Of a stretch of 64,000 nt of DNA, positions 36,101-43,309 are shown piece by piece. The position numbers were made by a program, and so were the translations under genes. The notes beneath the pieces were generated by a model. That model was not told the origin of the DNA. It did no database searches and saw only the letters and a program-made list of their open reading frames with translations. This DNA comes from Bacteroidota bacterium. Lineage in GTDB: Bacteria; Bacteroidota; Bacteroidia; Chitinophagales; BACL12. Where the stretch lies: NCBI GenBank assembly GCA_016706255.1, contig JADJJZ010000029.1:868001-932000 (forward strand), in the 5' to 3' direction. Position 1 is the first letter of the stretch. Each line of letters begins with the position of its first letter.

Positions 36101-36771
36101 ATAGAACCATCCAGTTTAATCAGATGCTCTTCAATTGGAGGTGCCGGATTATTTTGTTCAATTATCCCTTTTATACGTTCGGCAACTTTACTTTTAAAAC
36201 CTTCCGTTACAAATGGCCAAATTGTTTTGCCAACCAATGTATCATCAGTATGCAGGCCAATTAATTGCCCGGCCCGATTATTTGCATATACAATCAAACC
36301 ATTTTTATGAATTATAACACCGGTGTTGGTTTGATTAAGCATTTGAATATGCTGTTCACTTAATTCACGGTTAGTGCGGTTACGAATAATTTTGTCTGTA
36401 ACATCGATACATGTAACAGTGAAGCCATCAAGGTGGTCCAAATTTTTATCAATTTGTGACAGATGCAAATCAAATATTTTACCTGTAGGAAGATGGCGTA
36501 CTTCCTCAATTAGCGCAGGTTTTTCGGATTCAGGTTTATTATCAATGTAATTGGCAGTTTCCGGCAGTCCTTCAAAAAGCTCCTTTAGGTGTTGGGGTGG
36601 GAAAACTGTATTAGCGTCCCTTAATAAATCGGTAAAAGCTTTGTTAAAATGGAGGATGTTAAAATGGCTATCAACCAATACCACAGGCATTTTTATGAAC
36701 TCAAGGCCCTGATACTTGTGCTGGTGGTTAACTGTTTGTATTGGCAGTGCCATATGTAATTCAAATTTCAA
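33181..36771 (-). CDS. Multi-PAS/GAF sensor histidine kinase
   Basis: 1196 residues (a second in-frame Met at 36753 is possible). No signal peptide or clear membrane helices, so cytoplasmic. Domains in order: PAS at about 25-130, 140-255 and 265-385 (the second and third with PAC ends such as GIIRDIHDKK), a GAF-like region about 395-560, PAS about 575-690 (VQGIGRDITERKKQEQ), PAS/PAC about 690-815 (ASGIHQDITTIKDYQ), PAS about 825-945, then a HisKA/HATPase core. Phospho-acceptor His981 in SVSHDLRTPLR; N box at about 1095 (LLGNAVKYS); G1 DNGVGF at 1125; G2 GTGVGLAIV near 1153. No receiver domain and no response regulator nearby, so an orphan kinase; stimulus unknown. Starts 62 bp after bshC. Confidence 0.9.
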   Translation of the reverse strand: MKFELHMALPIQTVNHQHKYQGLEFIKMPVVLVDSHFNILHFNKAFTDLLRDANTVFPPQHLKELFEGLPETANYIDNKPESEKPALIEEVRHLPTGKIFDLHLSQIDKNLDHLDGFTVTCIDVTDKIIRNRTNRELSEQHIQMLNQTNTGVIIHKNGLIVYANNRAGQLIGLHTDDTLVGKTIWPFVTEGFKSKVAERIKGIIEQNNPAPPIEEHLIKLDGSIIEVEVFAFPVSFEGEFGIKTIITDISDRKHAEKQLINSRQQYYNLVENLTDIVFQTDTEAKFIYLNGSWEKTTGYAISETLGKFSFDYLHHPHDTDGFYLKVRKLLTYGAQDVQYDLMLRSINGNSRFVEVSLKPILNEHKEIVGINGIIRDIHDKKITDIEVSRIQKTLKKHQSVLVSLTQEESIIKGNFEEALKTIVQVTANTLDITCVNVWAFNEYHTELHCLMNYDNTSKQFIDGVPLTVDKFPVYFKTLLRDRIIVADDAVNDPRTSEFNEIYNVPQNIYSMMDIAISKGETIWGVICVENRTHFHKWTLEDQSFARSIGDFIALAHKSSMLNFTQNELIKRENLYRSLIEQATDAVIIIDAEDRFVEVNDAMCKLSGYSRQELLNMTAADLVPKRFIGKKPGVRINPKYKDNYFGERIFINKHGEERIAEISARIFPDGRVQGIGRDITERKKQEQALRDSEARLELALKGADLGIWDFYIQENKMVHNKRWAEMLGYYFENTIVNQQFWEKFIHPDDKDAALNSFQSHLRGETPFYESTVRMLASNGDWRWIMDKGKIMEWDKQGNPIRASGIHQDITTIKDYQQQLIHQRKFLQEIINATPNLIYVRNVNNEFVTVNNTFTDFLEVDNLTIINYNSENPKHYSEALAKLTERDSEVFFARKMVVIDEHMINHPKNGIPVWFQTIKLPLLNEAGEFSEVLSVSMDITEIKIKEQQLSHLNDQLENKVRDRTAMLEAANKELETFNYSVSHDLRTPLRSIDIFAYFLDKNYNTVLDKDGLENIRQIRRSIIKMSSLIDNLLIFSKIGRSELKNVEINTHELVEEIINGIKEGESITNFKIHFDDLPNLYGDYEMIKRAIVNLLGNAVKYSRFRKKPSVQLYGFTKDNLTTISIKDNGVGFSMDLKDKLFTAFKRLHSEEHFEGTGVGLAIVERIIKRHGGSITAESKEDVGSTFTFTLPVKPVSQF

Positions 36772-36833
36772 TCATTCAAGCTGAAAAACAGTTTAAAAAT
36801 AATGAAATTTGTGACAACACAAAAATTAGTAAA

Positions 36834-38426
36834 TTATTCCTCGAAAACCAGTAGTGTAACTGTTTGCGCCGGTTGTTCCGTGAACGAAAGCAGGGTATCG
36901 ATAAAAGCCGGCCCCATTTTGAGATACCAGGAGATGAAGTTTTCCGAACGCTCCTGCATACCACCCTCAGGTAATAATTTGGCTCGAATTGCTGTTATCT
37001 GGCCAATTTGGACTTCCATTTTAACCTTTTCTGCCTTTAATAATTTGGATTCGAGCTTAGCAATGGCATTTAAAACAGCTTGCTTTTCAGCCAAAACAGC
37101 CTTATCGAGCGTGGAATCTATACTTACAGCTTTTTTCAAAAGGCCCTCAAAAATTGCATCCATTTCCTTTTTTTCGGCTTCAATGGATAATTCTTGTCCC
37201 GAGTTATTTTTTACATAACCTGCAATTAAGGCTTGTTCATCTGCAAAAAAATCGATGGCGTCGAGTTGCAATTTTTGCAACTTTTTATTTGTTGCAGCAT
37301 CAACCAAAACAAATGAATCGCGTTGCAATAACATCGGAAATTGGATATTAAAATGTGCGAATAGATTTTTTAACTGCAGCCAGTAGGCAATTTCTCCTGC
37401 GCCGCCAATAAATGCGATAGCAGGTAATATTTTTTGTTGAAATAAGGGGCGTAAAATTACGTTCGGACTAAAACGTTCAGGATACAGTTTCACTTCTTCA
37501 CGCAATGCCGCTTCCGTAAAAACAATATCACTATTTACCACTTCATAAACCTGATTTGAGGCATTGTAAACAATACGCTCTCTGACATTATCACTTAAAT
37601 AAAATAAATTGATATTTCTTGGTTTCGCCTGTGGCGGATAAGGTAAATTTTGTAAGGTTTCATTTACAATTTTTTCAGCAGTTTGGTGGATTAATTCTTC
37701 CAAAATAATTTCTGAACAAGCAGCTTTAAATGCAGTAGCAGCGCCATCTATAACCACTAATCCAAACCGTGCGAAAAGATTATGCAAAATTATACGCGTA
37801 GCATCTGCAAGCGTTTTATTGTTGAGATAAGCTTCTGTGAATATTTTTTTCAGTTCATCAACAAAAGGTCCGTTGCCAAAAGCAGCAAATAATTCATTAG
37901 TAACAGTTGATATGCCTGCTGTATTAAATTGCCCTGTAGCGCCTTTCTGACCATCGTTCCAGGTATAATTTTTTCCAAAAACTTTAACATGATTTATTTC
38001 CTCGAAATCATGATCCTCACTGCCCAACCAAAACATGGGAACAAATTTTTTATCAGGATATTTTTCTGATAAAGTAGAACACAATTTAATTACCGAAAGC
38101 GTTTTATATACAATATATAATGGTCCGCCAAAAATATTTAACTGATGAGCAGTAACAACACAAAATGTATTTTCATCTTGCAGTGCCAGAATATTGGCAT
38201 TCACTAAATCGTTGTCTGTTAAACCTTGATACTGTTGATGTAATTCTGCAGTTAATAATTTTCTATCAATATTTTCAGCAGCTTTACCTGGAATAATAGC
38301 ATCAAATTCGCTGATATCCTGCTTCCAGGTATAAAAAGGGGTTAATACATTTTCATTGTTGAGATAATCAGTAATTATTCTACTGAACTGTCCTGTTTGC
38401 GAAAACGAGATGGATTTCTTTTGCAT
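36834..38426 (-). CDS. bshC: Bacillithiol synthase, cysteine-adding enzyme BshC
   Basis: 530 residues, the usual length. Diagnostic motifs: VVTAHQLNIFGGPLYIVYKTLSVIKL near residue 110 and FVPMFWLGSEDHDFEEINHVKVFG near 150 (the nucleotide/ligand-binding core), IAFIGGAGEIAYWLQLKNLF in the middle, and a long coiled-coil-like C-terminal region (AVLAEKQAVLNAIAKLESKL). BshC couples cysteine to glucosaminyl-malate, the last step of bacillithiol synthesis, giving the main low-molecular-weight thiol in many Bacteroidota and Firmicutes. bshA and bshB are not in this window. It lies between rimO (23 bp upstream) and the histidine kinase in one minus-strand run. Confidence 0.92.
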   Translation of the reverse strand: MQKKSISFSQTGQFSRIITDYLNNENVLTPFYTWKQDISEFDAIIPGKAAENIDRKLLTAELHQQYQGLTDNDLVNANILALQDENTFCVVTAHQLNIFGGPLYIVYKTLSVIKLCSTLSEKYPDKKFVPMFWLGSEDHDFEEINHVKVFGKNYTWNDGQKGATGQFNTAGISTVTNELFAAFGNGPFVDELKKIFTEAYLNNKTLADATRIILHNLFARFGLVVIDGAATAFKAACSEIILEELIHQTAEKIVNETLQNLPYPPQAKPRNINLFYLSDNVRERIVYNASNQVYEVVNSDIVFTEAALREEVKLYPERFSPNVILRPLFQQKILPAIAFIGGAGEIAYWLQLKNLFAHFNIQFPMLLQRDSFVLVDAATNKKLQKLQLDAIDFFADEQALIAGYVKNNSGQELSIEAEKKEMDAIFEGLLKKAVSIDSTLDKAVLAEKQAVLNAIAKLESKLLKAEKVKMEVQIGQITAIRAKLLPEGGMQERSENFISWYLKMGPAFIDTLLSFTEQPAQTVTLLVFEE

Positions 38427-38449
38427 GTTGATTGTGAACGCAATTATTA

Positions 38450-39760
38450 TTACACCGGTTCACCAAAAAGGTCGAAATCTTCGGCGCGGGTAATTTTTAC
38501 ATTGGCAAAGTCGCCAATACGAAGATAATGTTTTGAAGCATCAATCAGCACTTCATTATCCACTTCAGGTGAGTCAAATTCGGTTCTACCGATAAAATTA
38601 CCACCTTCCTTTGCATCAATCAGCACTTTAAAAATCTTGCCTATTTTCTCCTGATTTTTGTCGAAGGAAATTTGTTGCTGCACTTCCATTACGCGACTTG
38701 CACGTTGAGCCTTTTCTTCTGCACTTAAGGTATCTTCCAATAAATATCCACTGGTGCCTTCTTCATGCGAATAAGTAAACACACCTAAGCGTTCAAAGCG
38801 CATTTCTTCCACGAAGGCTATTAACTCTTCAATATCTTCCTCTGTTTCTCCCGGGAACCCAACTAACATTGTAGTGCGTAAACCAATTTCGGGAATTGAT
38901 TTTCGAATATCTTGAATTAACGCTGTTGTTTCTTCTCTGGTAATTTGCCTGTTCATTGCCTTCAGCATATTATTGCTGGCATGTTGCAATGGCATATCCA
39001 GATATTTACAAACATGTTTACAATTTTTTATCGCCTCAATTATTTCCATAGGGAATTTTGAAGGATAAGCATAATGTAAACGTATCCATTCTATTCCTTC
39101 TACTTCATCTAAAGCAAATAATAAATCTGCTAAAGCACGTTTTTTATAAATATCTAAACCATAATATGTTAATTCCTGTGCAATCAGCATGATTTCTTTA
39201 ACACCAATGGAAGCGAGAAATTTTGCTTCTTTAATAATATCTTCCATCGATTTTGAAATATGATTACCACGCATTAACGGAATGGCACAAAAAGAACAGG
39301 TGCGGTTGCAACCTTCCGATATTTTCAGGTAAGCATAATGTGAAGGCGTGCTGATGCTGCGTTCGCCAATTAATTCATGTTTATAATCAGCATTAAATTT
39401 TTGCAGCATTTTTGGTAAATCCAAAGTACCAAACCAGGCATCCACTTCCGGAATTTCGAGTTGCAGTTCATCCATATATCGATGACTCAAACAGCCGGTA
39501 ACATATAATTTTTCTATTTCACCATTTGCCTTTGCATCAGCATAATTTAAAATGGTATTTATAGATTCTTCTTTTGCATTATCAATAAATCCGCAGGTAT
39601 TTACAATAATAATATTACAATCATCCTTTTCACGCTGATGATGAGCTTCAACATCATTTGCACGCAATTGAGAAAGTAATACCTCGCTGTCTACGGTATT
39701 TTTACTGCAACCCAGTGTTACAATATTTACTTTATCTTTTTTTAAGGTTCTTGCTTTCAA
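38450..39760 (-). CDS. rimO: Ribosomal protein S12 methylthiotransferase RimO
   Basis: 436 residues, normal length. N-terminal MTTase domain with Cys18 (TLGCSKN), Cys56 (VNTCGFID) and Cys90 (VTGCLSHR) for one 4Fe-4S cluster; radical-SAM motif C-x3-C-x2-C at Cys151, Cys155 and Cys158 (SEGCNRTCSFCAIP) for the other; C-terminal TRAM domain (GRTEFDSPEVDNEVLIDAS). The GCSKNTVDSE form is typical of RimO rather than MiaB. It adds a methylthio group to an aspartate of ribosomal protein S12. Starts 23 bp after ftsY, so likely in one transcription unit with ftsY and bshC. Confidence 0.95.
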   Translation of the reverse strand: MKARTLKKDKVNIVTLGCSKNTVDSEVLLSQLRANDVEAHHQREKDDCNIIIVNTCGFIDNAKEESINTILNYADAKANGEIEKLYVTGCLSHRYMDELQLEIPEVDAWFGTLDLPKMLQKFNADYKHELIGERSISTPSHYAYLKISEGCNRTCSFCAIPLMRGNHISKSMEDIIKEAKFLASIGVKEIMLIAQELTYYGLDIYKKRALADLLFALDEVEGIEWIRLHYAYPSKFPMEIIEAIKNCKHVCKYLDMPLQHASNNMLKAMNRQITREETTALIQDIRKSIPEIGLRTTMLVGFPGETEEDIEELIAFVEEMRFERLGVFTYSHEEGTSGYLLEDTLSAEEKAQRASRVMEVQQQISFDKNQEKIGKIFKVLIDAKEGGNFIGRTEFDSPEVDNEVLIDASKHYLRIGDFANVKITRAEDFDLFGEPV

Positions 39761-39783
39761 TTTTTAGAAATAGTAGCGCTAAA

Positions 39784-40734
39784 TTAATTAAACAGTGCAT
39801 TAACAAATTCCGATTTATTAAATACCTGGAGCTGGTGCATTTTTTCACCAACACCTATATATTTAACCGGAATTTTAAACTGGTCTGCAATTCCCAATAC
39901 AACACCACCTTTAGCGGTGCCATCTAATTTGGTAAGTGCAATTGAAGTAACATCGGTTGCCGCAGTAAATTGTTTGGCCTGTTCAAATGCATTTTGGCCT
40001 GTTGACGCATCTAACACCAACAAAACATCATGCGGTGCATCAGGATATACTTTTTGAATTACCCGTTTAATTTTAGATAATTCGTTCATCAGATTTACTT
40101 TATTATGTAATCTACCGGCAGTGTCAATTAACACAACATCAGCATCATACGATTTGGCCGCATTAACAGTATCAAAAGCAACTGCTGCAGGGTCAGCACC
40201 CATTTGCTGTTTAATGATAGGCACATCTACCCTTTCCGACCAAATAGTAAGCTGGTCGACCGCGGCGGCACGAAACGTATCTGCTGCACCCAATAATACT
40301 TTTTTGCCTGCCTGTTTAAACTGATAAGCAAGTTTACCGATGGTTGTTGTTTTACCAACGCCATTCACGCCTACTATTAATACGATATAAGGTTTGGTGT
40401 TATTCGGCACTGAAAATTCGGTGTAATCGGGGGTATTGTTTTCAGATAATAATGCTACAATTTCTTCTTTCAGAATTGTATTTAATTCATCGGAACCAAA
40501 GTATTTATCTCTGGAAACACGTTTATTCAGGCGGTCGATTATTTTCACCGTTGTATCCACGCCAACATCCGATGAAATGAGGATATTTTCCAATTCATCG
40601 AGAAAATCATCGTCCACTCGGCTTTTTCCTGCAATTGCTTTCGTTATGCGGGAGAAAATACTTTGTTTAGTTTTTTCCAGACCTTTATTCAGGTCTTCTT
40701 TTTGTTCTTTCTTAAAGATGTCGAATAATCCCAT
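39784..40734 (-). CDS. ftsY: Signal recognition particle receptor FtsY
   Basis: 316 residues, NG domains only, with a short acidic/basic N-terminus instead of a long A domain, as usual in Bacteroidota. GTPase motifs: G1 GVNGVGKTTT at 122-131, DTFRAAA at 152-158, DTAGR at 204-208 and TKLDGTAKGG at 268-277. It receives SRP-ribosome complexes at the inner membrane and hands them to SecYEG. A -7 promoter element lies at 40762, after the terminator of the upstream ribosomal operon, and the gene heads the ftsY-rimO-bshC run. Confidence 0.96.
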   Translation of the reverse strand: MGLFDIFKKEQKEDLNKGLEKTKQSIFSRITKAIAGKSRVDDDFLDELENILISSDVGVDTTVKIIDRLNKRVSRDKYFGSDELNTILKEEIVALLSENNTPDYTEFSVPNNTKPYIVLIVGVNGVGKTTTIGKLAYQFKQAGKKVLLGAADTFRAAAVDQLTIWSERVDVPIIKQQMGADPAAVAFDTVNAAKSYDADVVLIDTAGRLHNKVNLMNELSKIKRVIQKVYPDAPHDVLLVLDASTGQNAFEQAKQFTAATDVTSIALTKLDGTAKGGVVLGIADQFKIPVKYIGVGEKMHQLQVFNKSEFVNALFN

Positions 40735-40761
40735 ATTGGGTTGCTTGCGTTAAAAAGTGTT

Positions 40762-40769
40762 CAAAGTTA
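40762..40769 (-). promoter_or_regulatory. -7 promoter element of ftsY
   Basis: Minus-strand TAACTTTG, matching TAnnTTTG, 27 bp before the ftsY start and downstream of the previous operon's terminator. No good TTTG -33 box seen. Confidence 0.45.
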
Positions 40770-40815
40770 AAGGTTTGCGTTGACACAGCGGTTATTTTGC
40801 CTTTGGTATCAGACA

Positions 40816-40844
40816 CAAAAAAAGCCTCTACGTTGATAGAAGCT
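40816..40844 (-). terminator. Terminator of the rpmB-rpmG-DUF4295 operon
   Basis: Minus-strand stem AGCTTCTA / TAGAGGCT (8 bp with one G-U) over a 6-nt loop, followed by a T run. It separates the ribosomal operon from ftsY. Confidence 0.82.
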
Positions 40845-40866
40845 TTTCAAAGATTTTTTGGTTCAA

Positions 40867-41049
40867 TTAGGCGTTACCTTTAAGTACGTCTTGCACTTTG
40901 TCTTTGTGTACAATACGTTCTTTGAAGATATAAGCACCGGTTTTAGGTGATTTTTCGGTAACAATTACTTTTACCATTTCTTTTCCACCACCGGCAACTT
41001 TTGCTTTATTACCACCCGATACACGGGCGTTTTTTGATATTTTTCCCAT
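40867..41049 (-). CDS. DUF4295 small basic protein
   Basis: 60 residues, MGKISKNARVSGGNKAKVAG... The Lys/Gly-rich N-terminus (KAKVAGGGKEMVKVIVTEKS) and SPKTGAYIFKERIVHKDKVQD core match DUF4295, a short protein found in Bacteroidota immediately after rpmG. Its position in the rpmB-rpmG operon (17 bp from rpmG) and its basic charge suggest ribosome association; that is inference. Terminator at 40816. Confidence 0.88.
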   Translation of the reverse strand: MGKISKNARVSGGNKAKVAGGGKEMVKVIVTEKSPKTGAYIFKERIVHKDKVQDVLKGNA

Positions 41050-41066
41050 TGTTTATTGCTTAAGGG

Positions 41067-41255
41067 TTATTTAATTTCTTTGTGAACCGTTACTTTTTTC
41101 AAGTTCGGGTTGTATTTTTTCATTTCGATTCTATCCGGTGTATTACGACGGCTTTTGGTCGTGATATAGCGGCTAATGCCCGGAACATCCGTATTTTTTT
41201 GTTCGGTGCACTCCAGAATTACCTGGATCCGGTTGCCTTTACTCTTCTTTGCCAT
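41067..41255 (-). CDS. rpmG: 50S ribosomal protein L33
   Basis: 62 residues, MAKKSKGNRIQVILECTEQK start, YITTKSRRNTPDRIEMKKYNP centre, KKVTVHKEIK end: a standard L33. It has only one Cys (ECTEQK), so it is the zinc-free type, as the CxxC pairs are missing. Starts 11 bp after rpmB. Confidence 0.96.
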   Translation of the reverse strand: MAKKSKGNRIQVILECTEQKNTDVPGISRYITTKSRRNTPDRIEMKKYNPNLKKVTVHKEIK

Positions 41256-41266
41256 TGTTCAGCTAT

Positions 41267-41509
41267 TTAAATTTTAATGGTTTTACCTGCTTGACGCAAT
41301 TCTTTAAGGTATGCACTGATACCTTTTTTGTTGATAGTCTTCATGGTAGTAGTGGCTACCTTCAAAGTTACCCAACGGTCTTCCTCAGGAATATAAAAAC
41401 GTTTTACCTGCAAATTCGGGTAAAACTTGCGGCGTGTCTTACGATTAGAGTGAGAAACGTTGTTTCCGCTAATCGTTTTTTTGCCGGTTAAATCACAAAC
41501 TCTTGCCAT
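41267..41509 (-). CDS. rpmB: 50S ribosomal protein L28
   Basis: 80 residues from the ATG at 41509; the longer in-frame ORF to 41716 runs into the neighbouring lipoprotein gene and lacks family similarity. MARVCDLTGKK, GNNVSHSNRKTRRKFYPNLQ and LRQAGKTIKI-type C-terminus are typical L28. First gene of rpmB-rpmG-DUF4295. The 139-bp gap upstream holds a GGAGGC/GCCTCC hairpin at 41615-41635 without a T run, and a near-consensus GATATTTG. Confidence 0.95.
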   Translation of the reverse strand: MARVCDLTGKKTISGNNVSHSNRKTRRKFYPNLQVKRFYIPEEDRWVTLKVATTTMKTINKKGISAYLKELRQAGKTIKI

Positions 41510-41648
41510 GTTCTTTAAAATGAGAGTGCAAATATCGGATGTTTTACTGAAAAACCCAAAAAAATCGCCGATTTTACTGAATATTCGGTGTTTATAACCC
41601 CTGATAGCCATGCCGGAGGCCAAAATCCAGCCTCCAAAGCCTTGATAA

Positions 41649-43205
41649 CTAACGTACTGTGAGGTTTTGCCCGGCGTTAATTTTTTCCACCAATTCGTCA
41701 AATTGCCCCGGTGCAATGTCGGTTAACACCACTTCAATCGGTTTTAAAGAACCCGTAATTACCGGCTGGAGGCAATACGATAACTGTCCTGCATCCATGC
41801 GAATTACAAAAAGGGTGCATTCCAGGTTTTTATCAACGCCGTATATCTTTCCGCTACCCTGTTGTAGAACTAACCCCGGAATAACAATCCGGGCATCATT
41901 AACAATTAGTGATAATTGAGTTTCACCACCTTTAGGTAAATTAACCAAAACATTTGTATTTGGAACGCCGTTATTGATATATCTGTCGCAATTTACATAG
42001 CCCAGTCCCGCAGTTGTCATAACCTTATTTTCATATACCTGTAAACCGGTGGCAGTGGTTGTTAATTCTACAATTGTATTTCTGATTTGAACAATTGAAT
42101 CACCGGGTGTATAAACACCCTGATACATTTCATCGGTGATATCCACCTTGTTTTTTCTTTTAAATTTTTTATCGCTTTTTGTATCCCCAACCAATGCCAT
42201 ATCCGTGGCATCAAAAGCAATAGGTAATACAACTTCAGAAGGTGATGCTTTACCATTCCTAATCGCAGGATTCCAATTTGGCATTTCAGCAACTGCTTTC
42301 AAAGCAATTGAATCATATGCAGGATGCAGACTTTTCTGAATTGCGGCATTGGTAACTTTTCCATTTGTATCAATCAAACAAGATATCATAACCGTACCAG
42401 TCAACGTCGGGTTTTTGGTTAAATCAGGATATTGCATTTTCGAATTTAGATAATTATAATACGCAATATTTCCGCCCTCAAACATTGAAGTTTGTTCATC
42501 CACTTGTACATCGGAAATGGTGGTATTATTATCTGCATACCACACCGAATTACTATCTGTTTCTTTCAAATAAAAAATGCCCATTCCTTCTTTAGCCTCA
42601 ACAAATTTTATTCCGACAGTTTTACCCGGCATTAATTCCAGTTCTTTATCACCTGCGTATGCCTCCAAATATACCATACCACCTGATTCCAAAATACCTG
42701 AATCGGCAAGGGTATGTAATTTCGCCATTAGGATATCTGCCATTGAATAATACTCCGTAACTGCAAAAGTTAATTCACCATTATATACATCAGTCCCATT
42801 TGTGGTAAAAGCATTTTCAGGAATATTAATTTCAGTTCCCTGCAGGCATTTTATTTTTTTCGTTGAATTACTGTTCACCGAATACTTTTGTGGTTTCGGT
42901 GCATTTTCGTTTAGTATTTCCCACAATGTTAATGGTGGTTGAATATCTGCTGGTGGGTTACAAGGGGGTGGGCACTCGGGAACTGGCATTATACTTACAT
43001 ATTCCTCATCATCAAATTGTTCTACAGGAATGATTTCCAATGTAGAATTTCTTTGTAATTTGGTTGTATCTGTTGCAGATGAAACCGTTGTGCTTATTGG
43101 GATAGCAGCGGTAACGGATGGTGATTCATCGGGTTCATTGTTGCTGCAGGCGGCCATACAAAGCGTAAGCGCTGCAAAAAAATACGTTGGTAGTAACTTT
43201 TGCAT
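41649..43205 (-). CDS. Lipoprotein with TonB C-terminal-like domain
   Basis: 518 residues. Lipobox LCMAAC with acylated Cys20. A Pro/Cys-rich stretch (PVPECPPPCNPPADIQPP) follows. A middle region (INIPENAFTTNGTDVYNGELTFAVTEY and LMPGKTVGIKF) resembles surface lipoprotein Ig-like domains. Residues about 260-330 hold a TonB-C-like segment: PTLTGTVMISCLIDTNGKV, IQKSLHPAYDSIALKAV, MPNWNPAIRNGKAS, in which the NW-P motif is typical of the energy-transducer TonB family. The TonB-like domain sits centrally here, unlike in TonB itself, and there is no transmembrane helix, so this is a periplasmic or outer-membrane lipoprotein rather than a functional TonB. The C-terminal domain (IVELTTTATGLQVYENKVMTT) is unknown. 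Confidence 0.8.
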   Translation of the reverse strand: MQKLLPTYFFAALTLCMAACSNNEPDESPSVTAAIPISTTVSSATDTTKLQRNSTLEIIPVEQFDDEEYVSIMPVPECPPPCNPPADIQPPLTLWEILNENAPKPQKYSVNSNSTKKIKCLQGTEINIPENAFTTNGTDVYNGELTFAVTEYYSMADILMAKLHTLADSGILESGGMVYLEAYAGDKELELMPGKTVGIKFVEAKEGMGIFYLKETDSNSVWYADNNTTISDVQVDEQTSMFEGGNIAYYNYLNSKMQYPDLTKNPTLTGTVMISCLIDTNGKVTNAAIQKSLHPAYDSIALKAVAEMPNWNPAIRNGKASPSEVVLPIAFDATDMALVGDTKSDKKFKRKNKVDITDEMYQGVYTPGDSIVQIRNTIVELTTTATGLQVYENKVMTTAGLGYVNCDRYINNGVPNTNVLVNLPKGGETQLSLIVNDARIVIPGLVLQQGSGKIYGVDKNLECTLFVIRMDAGQLSYCLQPVITGSLKPIEVVLTDIAPGQFDELVEKINAGQNLTVR

Positions 43206-43249
43206 AAGGAGTAATTTAGGATATAGATGCAGCGCCTGGGGTTATTCCA

Positions 43250-43287
43250 TAAAAAAAACGCTACATCCCTAAAACGAAATGTAGCGT
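43250..43287 (-). terminator. Terminator of the 43310-46294 gene
   Basis: Minus-strand stem ACGCTACAT / ATGTAGCGT, 9 bp, 12-nt loop, followed by eight T, 22 bp past the stop. Confidence 0.85.
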
Positions 43288-43309
43288 CTGAATAGTATAA
43301 TGTGATTTT

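Noticed and set aside
41510..41716. N-terminal extension of L28 from ATG 41716
   Set aside because: It overlaps the lipoprotein gene and adds residues absent from the L28 family.
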